From assembly GCF_000312665.1 (NCBI RefSeq), contig NZ_HF536772.1:3604688-3668687 (forward strand): a stretch of DNA of 64,000 bases. Reading direction: 5' to 3'. The number at the start of each line of letters is the position of its first letter. The first letter of the stretch is position 1. Origin of the DNA: Rhizobium mesoamericanum STM3625. GTDB lineage: Bacteria; Pseudomonadota; Alphaproteobacteria; Rhizobiales; Rhizobiaceae. The notes below the pieces were generated by a model. The model saw only the letters and a program-made list of their open reading frames with translations. It made no database searches and was not told where the DNA came from. Both the position numbers and the translations under genes were made by a program. This document shows positions 51,753 to 60,223 of the stretch, one piece after another.

Positions 51753-52715
51753 ATGAGTAAGCTCGATATCGTCGATTTCCATACGCACTTCCTCCCGCAG
51801 GGCTGGGAAGTCTACCGTGCACCCGGCCGCCCGCTCGATCCGCTATGGGCGCGGATCGGCACGAAGATCTCCGATATCGATGCCCTGCTTGCCGACAGCG
51901 ATGCAGCCGGTATCGTGCAGCGGGTTATTGGCGTTGCCCTGTCCATGGTCGCCGGGCCTAATGCGGATTTCGGCGCGGTCAGCCGCAGGCTGAACGACGA
52001 TCTCGCGGGAACGGTGGCGCGCCATCCGGATCGCCTCTTCGCCTTGGCGACCATTGACGCATTCGGCGGTGAGGCAGCCGCCGCCGAGGCACGGCGCGCC
52101 ATTGTCGAACTCAATCTGTCTGGCCTGTTTCTCGACAGCGCAAAGGGAGACAGTCTGATCGATGCGCCGGAAGCGAGGCCTGTGTTGCGGGTCGCCTCGG
52201 AGCTTGGCGTTCCCGTCTTCTTGCACCCGATCAATCCCGAGCCGCTTTCGACGCAATTGTCCGGTCTTGGAAGGCTTGGAACTCGCCTCAGCCGCGGTAC
52301 GATCAACGCCGCCGCCGCGATCTCGCTGGTCACGTCAGGCGTTTTCGAGGAACTGCCGGACCTTCGGGTCGTCATTACCGCGCTCGGGGTCTCGGCTCTT
52401 GCGCTGACCGGCCCCTTCGGCGAGCTGCCTTCCATTTTCATGGATGCGCCGACCGGAAAGCGGCGCCATCTCTATATCGACATCATGCCATCGGAGGCGC
52501 GGTTCATTCGCTTCGTGACCAGCCTCGTTGGCGCCGATCATGTTCTGACCGGCAGTGATTGGCCGATCCTGGGACACAACCCGACCCAGGACGGACTGGC
52601 CGCAGCCTTCGATGCAGCCGGACTAAGCGCCCATGAGGCGGAGTTGATTGCCAGCCGAAACGCCCTTGAACTGCTGAAAGGTCACCGCGGCCACCGCGAC
52701 CGCCTGATCGCCTAA
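51753..52715 (+). CDS. Amidohydrolase family protein (ACMSD-like)
   Basis: A 320-residue metal-dependent TIM-barrel enzyme of the amidohydrolase-2 type. DIVDFHTHFLP at the N terminus holds the HxH metal ligands, VPVFLHPINPEP the central His, and HVLTGSDWPI the terminal Asp. This set is found in decarboxylases such as ACMSD and in hydrolases. The start at 51753 has GGAG upstream. It follows the DszC-like gene and precedes a FAD/NAD(P)-binding protein. It may decarboxylate or hydrolyse a desulfurised ring or carboxylate (inference). One conserved segment, ALGVSALALTGPFGELP, is odd for the family because the usual second-His region is not obvious there. Confidence 0.82.
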   Translation: MSKLDIVDFHTHFLPQGWEVYRAPGRPLDPLWARIGTKISDIDALLADSDAAGIVQRVIGVALSMVAGPNADFGAVSRRLNDDLAGTVARHPDRLFALATIDAFGGEAAAAEARRAIVELNLSGLFLDSAKGDSLIDAPEARPVLRVASELGVPVFLHPINPEPLSTQLSGLGRLGTRLSRGTINAAAAISLVTSGVFEELPDLRVVITALGVSALALTGPFGELPSIFMDAPTGKRRHLYIDIMPSEARFIRFVTSLVGADHVLTGSDWPILGHNPTQDGLAAAFDAAGLSAHEAELIASRNALELLKGHRGHRDRLIA

Positions 52716-52781
52716 GGCGTCCGCACCGTTTTCATAGCCCGACATATCACGCCCCATCGTAACCGGTGGGAAGGAGGCTCA

Positions 52782-54197
52782 TTGCGCATCGATCGTATTC
52801 CGCATCACTCCGTTGCCATCGTTGGAGGCGGCTTTGCCGGCGCGGTGACCGCGCTCAAGCTGCTCGACCGAACCGAGGTGCCTCTGGCGATCACCATCAT
52901 CGAACGGCGCGAGGAGCTCGGCCGTGGTATTGCCTACAGCACGCCAGAGCCAGTCCATCTCGTCAATGGACCGGCGGAGATCTTTTCCCTCTATCCTGAA
53001 GACCCTGATCATCTCTCGCGCTGGCTTGTCGGGAACGGACCGGCCAATGGCTGGACGCCGCCGGCAGAGGTGAGCTCGAGCAGTCCGCCGCGCTATCTCT
53101 ACGGAACCTATGTCCGCGACGAACTCGCTCGTGCGGTCGCCAATGCGCGCCTCGGCTCGACCCTGCGGCATATAAGGTCGTCGGCCGCAGCGCTTGTGGC
53201 CGCACCGAACCGGATCCGAATCACGACCGCCGATGGTACCGTAGTTGAGGCTGACGAGGCCGTGCTCGCCCTCGGTGTCTTCCAGCCTCGGCTGCCGGCG
53301 ACCGAAGCCGATCTCGCCGGCCATCCGCGCTTTGCGGCCAATCCGTGGGACGCCCGCGCGCTCGATCGCCTGATCGACTGCAAAAAAATCCTGCTGATCG
53401 GTTCCAGCCTGTCGATGGTCGATGCCATCGCCAGCATGGAGGCGAGGGGCTATCACGGGCGCTACCGAGTGATATCCCGCCGTGGCCAGTTCGTGGAAGG
53501 GCGCAGAACCGTCGAGGCGGCGCGGGACTTTCTGGCCGATGGGCCGTTGCCGGCGACCGCGCGCGAACTGCTGTCGCGGGTCAAGGCGGAACGGCGGGCG
53601 ATCGCAGCTGATGGCGCGGACTGGCAGGGTCTGCCGCTGGCGATCCGTCCGCATATTCTTTCGCTATGGCAGGGCGCCAGCGATCGCGAACGGCTGAGGT
53701 TCACCAGGCATCTCAGGGCCTTCTGGGATGTGACCGCGCATCGCTCGGCGCCCGAGAGCCACCAGATCGTCGAGAGTGTCATTGCGAAAGGTCGGCTGAA
53801 GCATGGCCGCGCTCGCATCCTTAGATTTGCCGCCGAGGATGGTGAGATCACCGCCGAACTGAAGACCGGGACGGACGTCGAGACAGTATCGTTCGACGGC
53901 GTGATCGACTGCCGGGGGCATCAGCTGCACGACTGGCGCCGCGTATCCGATCCTTTCGTGAGGAGCCTGCTCGCAAGTGGCGAGGTTCGTCCTCACAGCA
54001 CCGGCTACGGCATCGATGCGACGCCTGCGGGTGACCTCATCAACGAGGACGGTCTGGTACACCGTAATCTGAGCGCGATTGGGCATCCGCTGCGCGGTGT
54101 TGCATGGGAATCGAGCTCGATCACCGAGCAACGGGCCCAGGCGATTGCGCTTGCCGATCGCATCCTTGCGAAATTGACGCCGATCCGCGTCGCCTGA
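52782..54197 (+). CDS. FAD/NAD(P)-binding oxidoreductase (NAD_binding_9 type)
   Basis: A 471-residue flavoprotein starting with TTG at 52782, with GGAGG 4 nt upstream. The N-terminal Rossmann motif SVAIVGGGFAGAVTALKLL (residues 10–28) binds FAD, and GRGIAYSTPEPVHLVNGPAEIFSLYPED is typical of the FAD/NAD(P)-binding proteins with the NAD_binding_9 domain. A second nucleotide motif, KKILLIGSSLSMVDAI, lies near residue 203. The reaction is not known; relatives occur beside sulfur and aromatic genes and may supply reduced cofactors or oxidise small substrates. It ends the plus-strand operon; a clear terminator follows. Confidence 0.83.
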   Translation: MRIDRIPHHSVAIVGGGFAGAVTALKLLDRTEVPLAITIIERREELGRGIAYSTPEPVHLVNGPAEIFSLYPEDPDHLSRWLVGNGPANGWTPPAEVSSSSPPRYLYGTYVRDELARAVANARLGSTLRHIRSSAAALVAAPNRIRITTADGTVVEADEAVLALGVFQPRLPATEADLAGHPRFAANPWDARALDRLIDCKKILLIGSSLSMVDAIASMEARGYHGRYRVISRRGQFVEGRRTVEAARDFLADGPLPATARELLSRVKAERRAIAADGADWQGLPLAIRPHILSLWQGASDRERLRFTRHLRAFWDVTAHRSAPESHQIVESVIAKGRLKHGRARILRFAAEDGEITAELKTGTDVETVSFDGVIDCRGHQLHDWRRVSDPFVRSLLASGEVRPHSTGYGIDATPAGDLINEDGLVHRNLSAIGHPLRGVAWESSSITEQRAQAIALADRILAKLTPIRVA

Positions 54198-54215
54198 TCT
54201 CAGCCTCAAAAACAG

Positions 54216-54241
54216 AAAGGGGCGCTTTGCGGCGCCCCTTT
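54216..54241. terminator. Bidirectional rho-independent terminator
   Basis: AAAGGGGCGC (54216–54225) and GCGCCCCTTT (54232–54241) form a perfect 10-bp stem with a 6-nt loop and A/T tails on both sides. It lies between the convergent FAD-binding gene (ends 54197) and the binding protein gene (ends 54267), so it serves both. Confidence 0.85.
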
Positions 54242-54266
54242 CTCGTGCAGGCACGGCCGCCGCACC

Positions 54267-55883
54267 TCAGCCTTCGCCGTCCTTGATGTAGACTTCAGCG
54301 AAGTTGGACTGCACGCCCTCGGCCCCGATCGTGTGGTTCTTGACCCGCTTGTTGAAAACCGTGACGTTTTCAAGCGAAATCAGGTTCACCACCGGCACTT
54401 CGTCGGCGATGATCTTCTGGAAGGCGAAGAATTGCTCCTTGCGTTTCGCATCGTCGATCTCGACGGACGCCGTTTCAAGCAGCTTGTCCACTTCCGGGTT
54501 GTTATAGTGGCTGGCGTTTGAGAAGGGCAGGCCGATCTTGAAGTTCTTCGACCAGTAGATGCGCTGCACGCCGAGCGTCGGGTCGAACTGATTGCCGAGA
54601 TATTCCGCCGTCACGTCGAAGGCGCGCTCGCTGTAGACCTTCTTGATGTAGGTCGAGAAATCGTAGGAATCGATCGTGGCGTTGATGCCGATGCGCGTCA
54701 GGTTCTGTTTCAGATATTCGGCGACCCGCTTGAAGCCTTCATTGTAGGAATTGTGGGTGAGCCGCAGGTTGAAGCGCACGCCGTCCGCGCCCCGCTTGTA
54801 GCCGGCTTCGTCCAGCAACTCCTCGGATGCCTTCAGGTCGAAGGCATAGGGCTTGATCGAAGTGTCGAGATAGCGCGGCAGGAAGGTGCTGATCGGGGTT
54901 GGCGACACATGGCCGTAGCCGTACCAGACGGTGTTCAGGATGACGTTGAGATCGATCGCGTGCGCAATGGCACGGCGAACGCGGACGTCCTTCAGATATT
55001 GGTTGTCGAGATTGAAGATCAGCTGCGTCTGGTCGCCCTTAGTCTCGTAGCCGCGTGAGTCGACGCCGATGTTCGGCAGGGCCTTCACACGCTCCAGATC
55101 GCTCAACGGGATCGGATTGTCGCCGCCGATATCGAACTCGCCAGTTTCGAAGCCGGCTGCTCGGGCTGCGCCATCGGGCACGAAGCGCACGATGACCTGG
55201 TCGAGATAGGGCTTTCCGGCGTCCCAATAGTCCGGGTTGCGCTCCAGGATGATGTGCGATCCGCGCACCCACTCCTTGAAGACAAAGGGCCCGGTGCCGA
55301 TCGGTGCGCCGCCATTTTGATTGGTCGGCACGTCGGCAATCTTCACGCCATCATAGACGTGCTTGGGCACGATTGGCGACTCGGCCGCATACAGCGCGCT
55401 TAGAAGATAAGGCGCCGGTTTGGAAAGCCGGATCACGGCGGTCAGCGGGTCCGGAGTTTCGACCTTCGTGACATTGGCGAAGGTACCGCGACCGCGCGGG
55501 TGGACCTGCTTCAGAAGCTCGATGGAGTAGGCGACGTCATCCGAGGTGAAAGGCTTGCCGTCATGCCACTTGACGTTCGGGCGGAGCTTGAAGGTGTAGT
55601 TCAGCCCATCGTCGCTGATCGACCATTCGGTCGCGAGCTGTGGCTTCGGCGTCAGGTCGAAGTCGTAGGTGAGGAGGCCCTCGGTGATCTTCGGGCTCAC
55701 CTTCTGGGTGCCGCCGGCCGTGTGGGCGAGCGTCAGGATCGTGGGCGGTTCCGGCTCGACGATGAAGTTCAAGGTGCCGCCCTTTGCCTGTGCCGCAGTC
55801 TCAGCGAAGGCTCTGAGCGGCAGGAATGCTGTAAGGCCCGTGGCGGCGAGAAGTTTGTTGAGTTGGCGTCTGCTGATATCCAT
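54267..55883 (-). CDS. Tat-exported ABC substrate-binding protein (paralogue 2)
   Basis: A 538-residue SBP_bac_5 protein. The twin-arginine signal (SRRQLNKLLAATGL) is followed by LNFIVEPEPPTILTLAHTAG, GLLTYDFDL, GLNYTFKLRPNVKWHDGKPF and GTGPFVFKEWVRGSH. It is clearly related to paralogue 1 (43547) and paralogue 3 (61753): all share KWHDG, the HPRGR segment and GLPFSN...HY/AY...P/EK. No permease gene adjoins it; it is expected to feed the importer at 45–49 kb. It is transcribed divergently from a LysR gene, which may control it. The ATG 55883 has GGGGG upstream. Confidence 0.9.
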   Translation of the reverse strand: MDISRRQLNKLLAATGLTAFLPLRAFAETAAQAKGGTLNFIVEPEPPTILTLAHTAGGTQKVSPKITEGLLTYDFDLTPKPQLATEWSISDDGLNYTFKLRPNVKWHDGKPFTSDDVAYSIELLKQVHPRGRGTFANVTKVETPDPLTAVIRLSKPAPYLLSALYAAESPIVPKHVYDGVKIADVPTNQNGGAPIGTGPFVFKEWVRGSHIILERNPDYWDAGKPYLDQVIVRFVPDGAARAAGFETGEFDIGGDNPIPLSDLERVKALPNIGVDSRGYETKGDQTQLIFNLDNQYLKDVRVRRAIAHAIDLNVILNTVWYGYGHVSPTPISTFLPRYLDTSIKPYAFDLKASEELLDEAGYKRGADGVRFNLRLTHNSYNEGFKRVAEYLKQNLTRIGINATIDSYDFSTYIKKVYSERAFDVTAEYLGNQFDPTLGVQRIYWSKNFKIGLPFSNASHYNNPEVDKLLETASVEIDDAKRKEQFFAFQKIIADEVPVVNLISLENVTVFNKRVKNHTIGAEGVQSNFAEVYIKDGEG

Positions 55884-56183
55884 GAATGCCCCCTGAAGCG
55901 CGATTGACGCCTCGGTCGAAGCGTCGTCGCCGGCATCATCGGGCAGCCTGACCTAAAACCGGAAGAATGTTTTTCTCCCTGTTTGGGAAAGGAAAACTTC
56001 GCGTTGCGGGTCTCGGTGGCAAGCGCGCTGACACTTTAATCTACTAAAAATATAGACAATTCTCAAAAATGAGTTTTTGTATCTCCGATCGAATGCTCGC
56101 GGCGCAAGAAAATGTTCCACGGCCAGGGTAGGAAGGAAAGGCAATTCTCGTCTTCATAGGCAGGTTTGTGGTGCAATCAACCC
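55884..56183. promoter_or_regulatory. Divergent promoter region between binding protein and LysR gene
   Basis: A 300-bp non-coding stretch that becomes strongly AT-rich around 56033–56085 (for example CTACTAAAAATATAG). LysR genes commonly bind such gaps and act on the divergent gene. No clean T-N11-A palindrome could be picked by eye, so the binding site is not assigned. Confidence 0.45.
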
Positions 56184-57194
56184 ATGAGCACTTTTGCCGA
56201 CTCCCGCAGAAAAGCAATTCGGCCGACGCTTGCGCGGTTGCCGCCACTGACATCGCTTCGGGCCTTCGTCGCGACGGCGCGACACTTAAATTTCGTCCGC
56301 GCCGCAGAAGAGCTGCATGTGACCTCGGCGGCAGTCGGCCAACAGATTCGATTACTGGAGGATTACCTCGGTCAGCCGCTCTTCAACCGGGTGCGCGGCC
56401 AGTTGCATCTGACCCCGGCCGGGCTGGCTCTAGTGCCGGGATTGACCGGCGCCTTCGATGCCGTTCTGGCCGCCATGGCCCAGTTCGTTCAGAGCGATCA
56501 TGAACAGCCCATTCGTGTTTCGGTCGCACCCTCATTCGCCAGCAAATGGCTGATCCCGCGTCTCGATGCGCTGCGGCGAGCTGCTCCGGGACTTCAGGTT
56601 CTGGTCGACGCATCGACCCAGTTGACGAACCTTGATGCCGGCGACGCCGATTGCGTGATCCGCTATGGAAGCGGGCAGTATCCCGGGCTCGTGGTGGATC
56701 ATCTTTTTTCCGAAGCCGTGTTGCCGGTCTGCAGTCCGGAGTTTGCTGACATTCATGGGCTGTGGGGCAAGCCTGAGGCAATCGAAGGTGTGCCTCTCCT
56801 GCATGAGGAGGGAGCCGAGCATGATCAATCCTGCCCGGACTGGAGTGGCTGGCTGCGTGCTGCCGGACTTTCCTGTCCTCCGTCGCACGGCGGGTTCCGG
56901 CTCAACCAGTCGTCTCTTGTTCTCGATGCCGCGCTGGCAGGACAGGGATTGGGGCTCGGCAAGATGAGGCTGGCGGAGGCCGACATTCGTTCCGGCCGGC
57001 TGGTCAGCCCCTTCGGCGTGCCGCAACCGGTCAGCTCGTCCTACTTCTTCGCCACCACGGCGCACACGGCGAAGCTGATGCGCGTCGATCTGTTTCGTGA
57101 ATGGCTGCTCGCCGAAGCGCGGGCCTTGCAGACGATGGAGGAGATCGTCGCGCGGCGTATCCGGCCGGCCGCTGACATGATGGCGGCCGAATAA
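56184..57194 (+). CDS. LysR-family transcriptional regulator (GcvA-like)
   Basis: A 336-residue regulator. The N-terminal winged helix-turn-helix reads LPPLTSLRAFVATARHLNFV, then AAEELHVTSAAVGQQIRLLE (residues about 24–65), and the rest is the periplasmic-binding-like inducer domain (VSVAPSFASKWLIPRLDALR, VIRYGSGQYPGLVVDHLF). GcvA-like LysR proteins share this length and the Asp-Cys/Val-Ile segment. Start ATG 56184 has only a weak ribosome site. It is divergent from binding protein paralogue 2 and convergent with the DszC-like gene at 57271. It probably senses the organosulfur compound or sulfur status (inference). Confidence 0.9.
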   Translation: MSTFADSRRKAIRPTLARLPPLTSLRAFVATARHLNFVRAAEELHVTSAAVGQQIRLLEDYLGQPLFNRVRGQLHLTPAGLALVPGLTGAFDAVLAAMAQFVQSDHEQPIRVSVAPSFASKWLIPRLDALRRAAPGLQVLVDASTQLTNLDAGDADCVIRYGSGQYPGLVVDHLFSEAVLPVCSPEFADIHGLWGKPEAIEGVPLLHEEGAEHDQSCPDWSGWLRAAGLSCPPSHGGFRLNQSSLVLDAALAGQGLGLGKMRLAEADIRSGRLVSPFGVPQPVSSSYFFATTAHTAKLMRVDLFREWLLAEARALQTMEEIVARRIRPAADMMAAE

Positions 57195-57270
57195 CTCATT
57201 TCTTAAAATCGTTGCCGCTCTATTTGAGCGGGAAGCCTGGCGTTGACGTTGAGATGAAGCCGTCCCCGGC

Positions 57271-58488
57271 TCATTGGAAGACACCCGGCTCCGGATAGTT
57301 GCCGGTCAGGAACCATGAACCGACATTGCGAGTCTTGTACTCGGCAGGATTGTGGAGGGTGTGGATGCGGACGTTGCGCCAGAAGCGGTCGAAGCCATAG
57401 GGGCGAACCGCCGAGCGCGCTCCCATCACCTCGAATATCTCGCTCGTGACCTCGAGCGCGACCTTGCCGGCCAACACATTGGCTGAGGCAACCGCGATTG
57501 CGGCGGCGCCGCGCTCGTCTGCCGTCAGCGCCTGGCCCTTGGCAAAGGCGCCGTCTATGGCGTTGGCGGCACGGTCTGCGAGGGTCGTGGCGGCTTGCAC
57601 CTTCGTCCAGAGCTCGCCGTATTGCCGCTTGATCCACGGATCATCGGCATGGCGCTCGACGCCTGAATAGATCCACGGACGCGATTTCGTGATGGTGTAG
57701 TCTCGTGCGGCAATGAGGGCGCCCTGGGCGCTTCCGATAAAGACGTTGAGAAGAACGCTCTGCTGTTGTTGGGGCGCGAGGAGCGATATGGGGTCCTTCG
57801 GGCGTTCCGGCAGGATTTCGGCATCCTTGATTGTGACGTCCTTGTAGAAGACGCGGCCGCTGCCCGTCTGGCGTTGACCGATGCCGTCCCAGTCGTCGGC
57901 GATCGTGATACCGGGCCGGTTGGCAGGAATGTAGGCGAAGCTGCGCGCGTTCGTCTCCTCGTCCTCCCATGCGACCATTAGATAGTCAGCGACGTGTGAG
58001 CCGGAGGCGAATGGGCGATAACCGTTCAAGATGACGCCGCCTTCGATCCTTTTGCCGAAGAGGCTCTTGGAAAAGCTATTCGTCGTGTTGCCCCAGAACC
58101 ACCGGCCCTTGGCCGATTGCCGCAGGATTGCGGCGGATCGCTCTTCGTTGGCGCTCGTCAGGGCGTTCTGGATCGGGCTGAAGTGATAGCCGAAGAGATG
58201 GCCGAGCGAGCCATCGGCCTTGGCGAGTTCACGCACGATGCGAAGCGCCGTGGAGTAGGGCTGTCCCTCGCCACCGAATTCTTTGGGAATGAGCAGATTA
58301 ACCAGGCCGCTTTCCTTGAGAAGCCGGACCTGCTCGGTCGGACGCCCGCCCTGTTGATCCCGCTCGACGGCGTCGACGGCAAAGATGTTCCTGAGTTCGA
58401 CCGCCTTAGCGAAATAGGGATTGGTCTGGTCCGGTTCGAAGAGGAGGGGAGGCAGGGCAGGTTCGAAGCCTGCTGGCTTTACGGTCAT
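57271..58488 (-). CDS. DszC/SfnB-like acyl-CoA-dehydrogenase-fold monooxygenase
   Basis: A 405-residue flavoprotein of the sulfur-acquisition branch: SGLVNLLIPKEFGGEGQPYS, HLFGYHFSPIQNAL, GDWD-like DDWDGIGQRQTGSG, and RPYGFDRFWRNVRIHTLHNP near the C terminus, matching the FDRxWRNxRxHTxHxP motif of DszC. It should oxidise sulfur in an organic sulfide using reduced FMN from an unlinked reductase. It is close to the 60224 gene, sharing IYSGVERHxDDPWIKRQYG. It is the last gene of a four-gene minus-strand set (DszC-like, DszA-like, DUF3088, this). The ATG 58488 has a GAGAAGGACG ribosome site. Confidence 0.88.
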   Translation of the reverse strand: MTVKPAGFEPALPPLLFEPDQTNPYFAKAVELRNIFAVDAVERDQQGGRPTEQVRLLKESGLVNLLIPKEFGGEGQPYSTALRIVRELAKADGSLGHLFGYHFSPIQNALTSANEERSAAILRQSAKGRWFWGNTTNSFSKSLFGKRIEGGVILNGYRPFASGSHVADYLMVAWEDEETNARSFAYIPANRPGITIADDWDGIGQRQTGSGRVFYKDVTIKDAEILPERPKDPISLLAPQQQQSVLLNVFIGSAQGALIAARDYTITKSRPWIYSGVERHADDPWIKRQYGELWTKVQAATTLADRAANAIDGAFAKGQALTADERGAAAIAVASANVLAGKVALEVTSEIFEVMGARSAVRPYGFDRFWRNVRIHTLHNPAEYKTRNVGSWFLTGNYPEPGVFQ

Positions 58489-58500
58489 CGTCCTTCTCCG

Positions 58501-58842
58501 TCAGTCGTGAAGTCGCGGAAAACCATGCCGCTCGGCAAGCAGCTCGAGAATGCGACTGGTCTTGGAAACGAAGCGCTTGCCTTTCCAGTCTGCGGCATCG
58601 GGCGGCGGGTTGGAGGCAAGCACCAGCACCGGCAATGACTGGTTTTCCTCTCCTACAGCCTCGATCACGCGCGTGCGCGGACGGGGAAAGGGAACGCGGT
58701 GCACGTCGAGCCTGCTGGCAAGCTCCGGAAAGCTCGCAAGCAGTCCCTCGATCGCGTTGCAATGGGGGCAGACGAAGATCTGGCCGGGCTGTTTCGGGTC
58801 TAAGAACCCGGGGGCGATGAGAAAAAGCGTATCGCGGCTCAT
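58501..58842 (-). CDS. DUF3088-type thioredoxin-fold protein
   Basis: A 113-residue small protein. GQIFVCPHCNAIEGLLASFP carries a CxxC (residues 25–28), as in thioredoxin-like proteins, and ends with RFVSKTSRILELLAERHGFP. The DUF3088 family matches this length. It lies between the DszA-like gene (10-bp gap) and the DszC-like gene (12-bp gap), so it belongs to the desulfurisation operon. It might carry electrons or sulfur, or reduce a disulfide in a partner, but this is a guess. Start 58842 has AAGGAAAAA upstream. Confidence 0.82.
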   Translation of the reverse strand: MSRDTLFLIAPGFLDPKQPGQIFVCPHCNAIEGLLASFPELASRLDVHRVPFPRPRTRVIEAVGEENQSLPVLVLASNPPPDAADWKGKRFVSKTSRILELLAERHGFPRLHD

Positions 58843-58852
58843 GTCTTTTTCC

Positions 58853-60211
58853 TTACTCGGCCGCGACCGCATTGCGATTGGCGGCAAGGCTGTTTTCGGG
58901 GCGCTTGAGGCCAAGATTCTCACGCAACGTCGTACCTTCGTATTCGTGGCGGAAGAGACCGCGTCGGCGCAACTTTGGAATCACGAGCTCGATGAAATCG
59001 GACAGGCCGCCGGGCATGATCGGCGACATGATGTTGAAGCCGTCGGCGCCGTAGTTCTCGAAGCGCTCTTCCAGCGCATCGGCGATATCGTCCGGCGTGC
59101 CGACGACCTGCCAATGGCCGCGCGCGCCGGCAATGCGAAGATAGAGCTGCCTGATCGTCAGGTTCTCACGCCGCGCAAGGTCCAGAACCAGCGCCTGCCG
59201 GCTCTTGCCGGCATTCGTCGCGGGCGGATTTTCGGGTACCGGGCCATCGAGCGGATAATCCCTGAGGTCGACACCCGACAGCTGCGAAATCAGGTTCAGG
59301 CCGACCTCGGGCTGGATGAGCTCCTGCAAAGATTCGAACTTTTCCTCTGCTTCCGACCGCGTGCGGCCAATGACAGGGAAAATGCCGGGCAGGATCTTCA
59401 GGTCGTCATGCGAGCGGCCGTATTTGGCAAGCCGTCCCTTGACGTCGGCGTAGAAGCCGGTCGCTTCCTCGAGCGTGATCTGGGCGGCGAAGATGGCTTC
59501 GGCGGTGCGGGCTGCAAGCTCCTTGCCGGGCTCTGAGGCGCCGGCCTGGACGACGACCGGGCGGCCCTGCGGCGAGCGCGGAATGTTGAGCGGACCGCGC
59601 ACCTTGAAATGCTTTCCGCTGTGATCGAGGCGATGCAACTTGGAAGGGTCGAAGTACCGGCCGCTTTCGCGGTCTCGAAGGAAAGCATCGTCATCCCAGC
59701 TGTCCCAAAGGCCGAGCACGACATCGGCGAATTCCTCCGCCCGTTCATAGCGGTCGGAATGGAGGATCTGCGCCTCATGGCCGAAGTTGAAGGCCGCGTC
59801 GGGATCGGAGGAGGTCACCAGATTCCAGCCGGCCCGACCGCCGCTCAGCCGGTCGAGCGAAGCGAACTGCCGGGCGAGATTGTAGGGATCGGAGTAGCTG
59901 GTGGAGGCGGTGGCAATCAGCCCGATGTTGCGGGTGACGGATGACAGCGCAGACAGTAGCGTGATCGGCTCGAAGGGATAGACGCCGCTATGGGCCTTGC
60001 GGCTTGCCGCCTCGACATCCTTGATGCGCGCGGCAACGCCATCGGCAAAGAAAATCGTATCGAACTTCGCCACTTCGGCCAGTTTGGCGAGTTCCACATA
60101 GTTCTCGAACTCAGTGCCGACGGAAGCCTTTGGGTGACGCCATGCGGCGACATGGTGCCCGGTAAAGAGCAGAAATGCGCCGAGCTTGATCTTGTCCTTG
60201 CGTTTCGCCAC
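58853..60211 (-). CDS. DszA/NtaA-like FMNH2-dependent monooxygenase
   Basis: A 452-residue luciferase-like enzyme, the length of DszA and NtaA. The N-terminal LGAFLLFTGHHVAAWRHP is the family fingerprint, followed by FDTIFFADGVA, SSYSDPYNLARQFASLDRLS-like ASTSYSDPYNLARQFAS and GRAGWNLVTSSDPDAAFNFG. DszA cleaves the C–S bond in dibenzothiophene sulfone; NtaA oxidises nitrilotriacetate. The neighbouring DszC-like genes on both sides favour a sulfone substrate. It ends 10 bp before the DUF3088 start and begins 12 bp after the DszC-like gene upstream. The C-terminal tail (ENLGLKRPENSLAANR) is similar to relatives. Confidence 0.9.
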   Translation of the reverse strand: MAKRKDKIKLGAFLLFTGHHVAAWRHPKASVGTEFENYVELAKLAEVAKFDTIFFADGVAARIKDVEAASRKAHSGVYPFEPITLLSALSSVTRNIGLIATASTSYSDPYNLARQFASLDRLSGGRAGWNLVTSSDPDAAFNFGHEAQILHSDRYERAEEFADVVLGLWDSWDDDAFLRDRESGRYFDPSKLHRLDHSGKHFKVRGPLNIPRSPQGRPVVVQAGASEPGKELAARTAEAIFAAQITLEEATGFYADVKGRLAKYGRSHDDLKILPGIFPVIGRTRSEAEEKFESLQELIQPEVGLNLISQLSGVDLRDYPLDGPVPENPPATNAGKSRQALVLDLARRENLTIRQLYLRIAGARGHWQVVGTPDDIADALEERFENYGADGFNIMSPIMPGGLSDFIELVIPKLRRRGLFRHEYEGTTLRENLGLKRPENSLAANRNAVAAE

Positions 60212-60223
60212 TGCGGGTTCCTT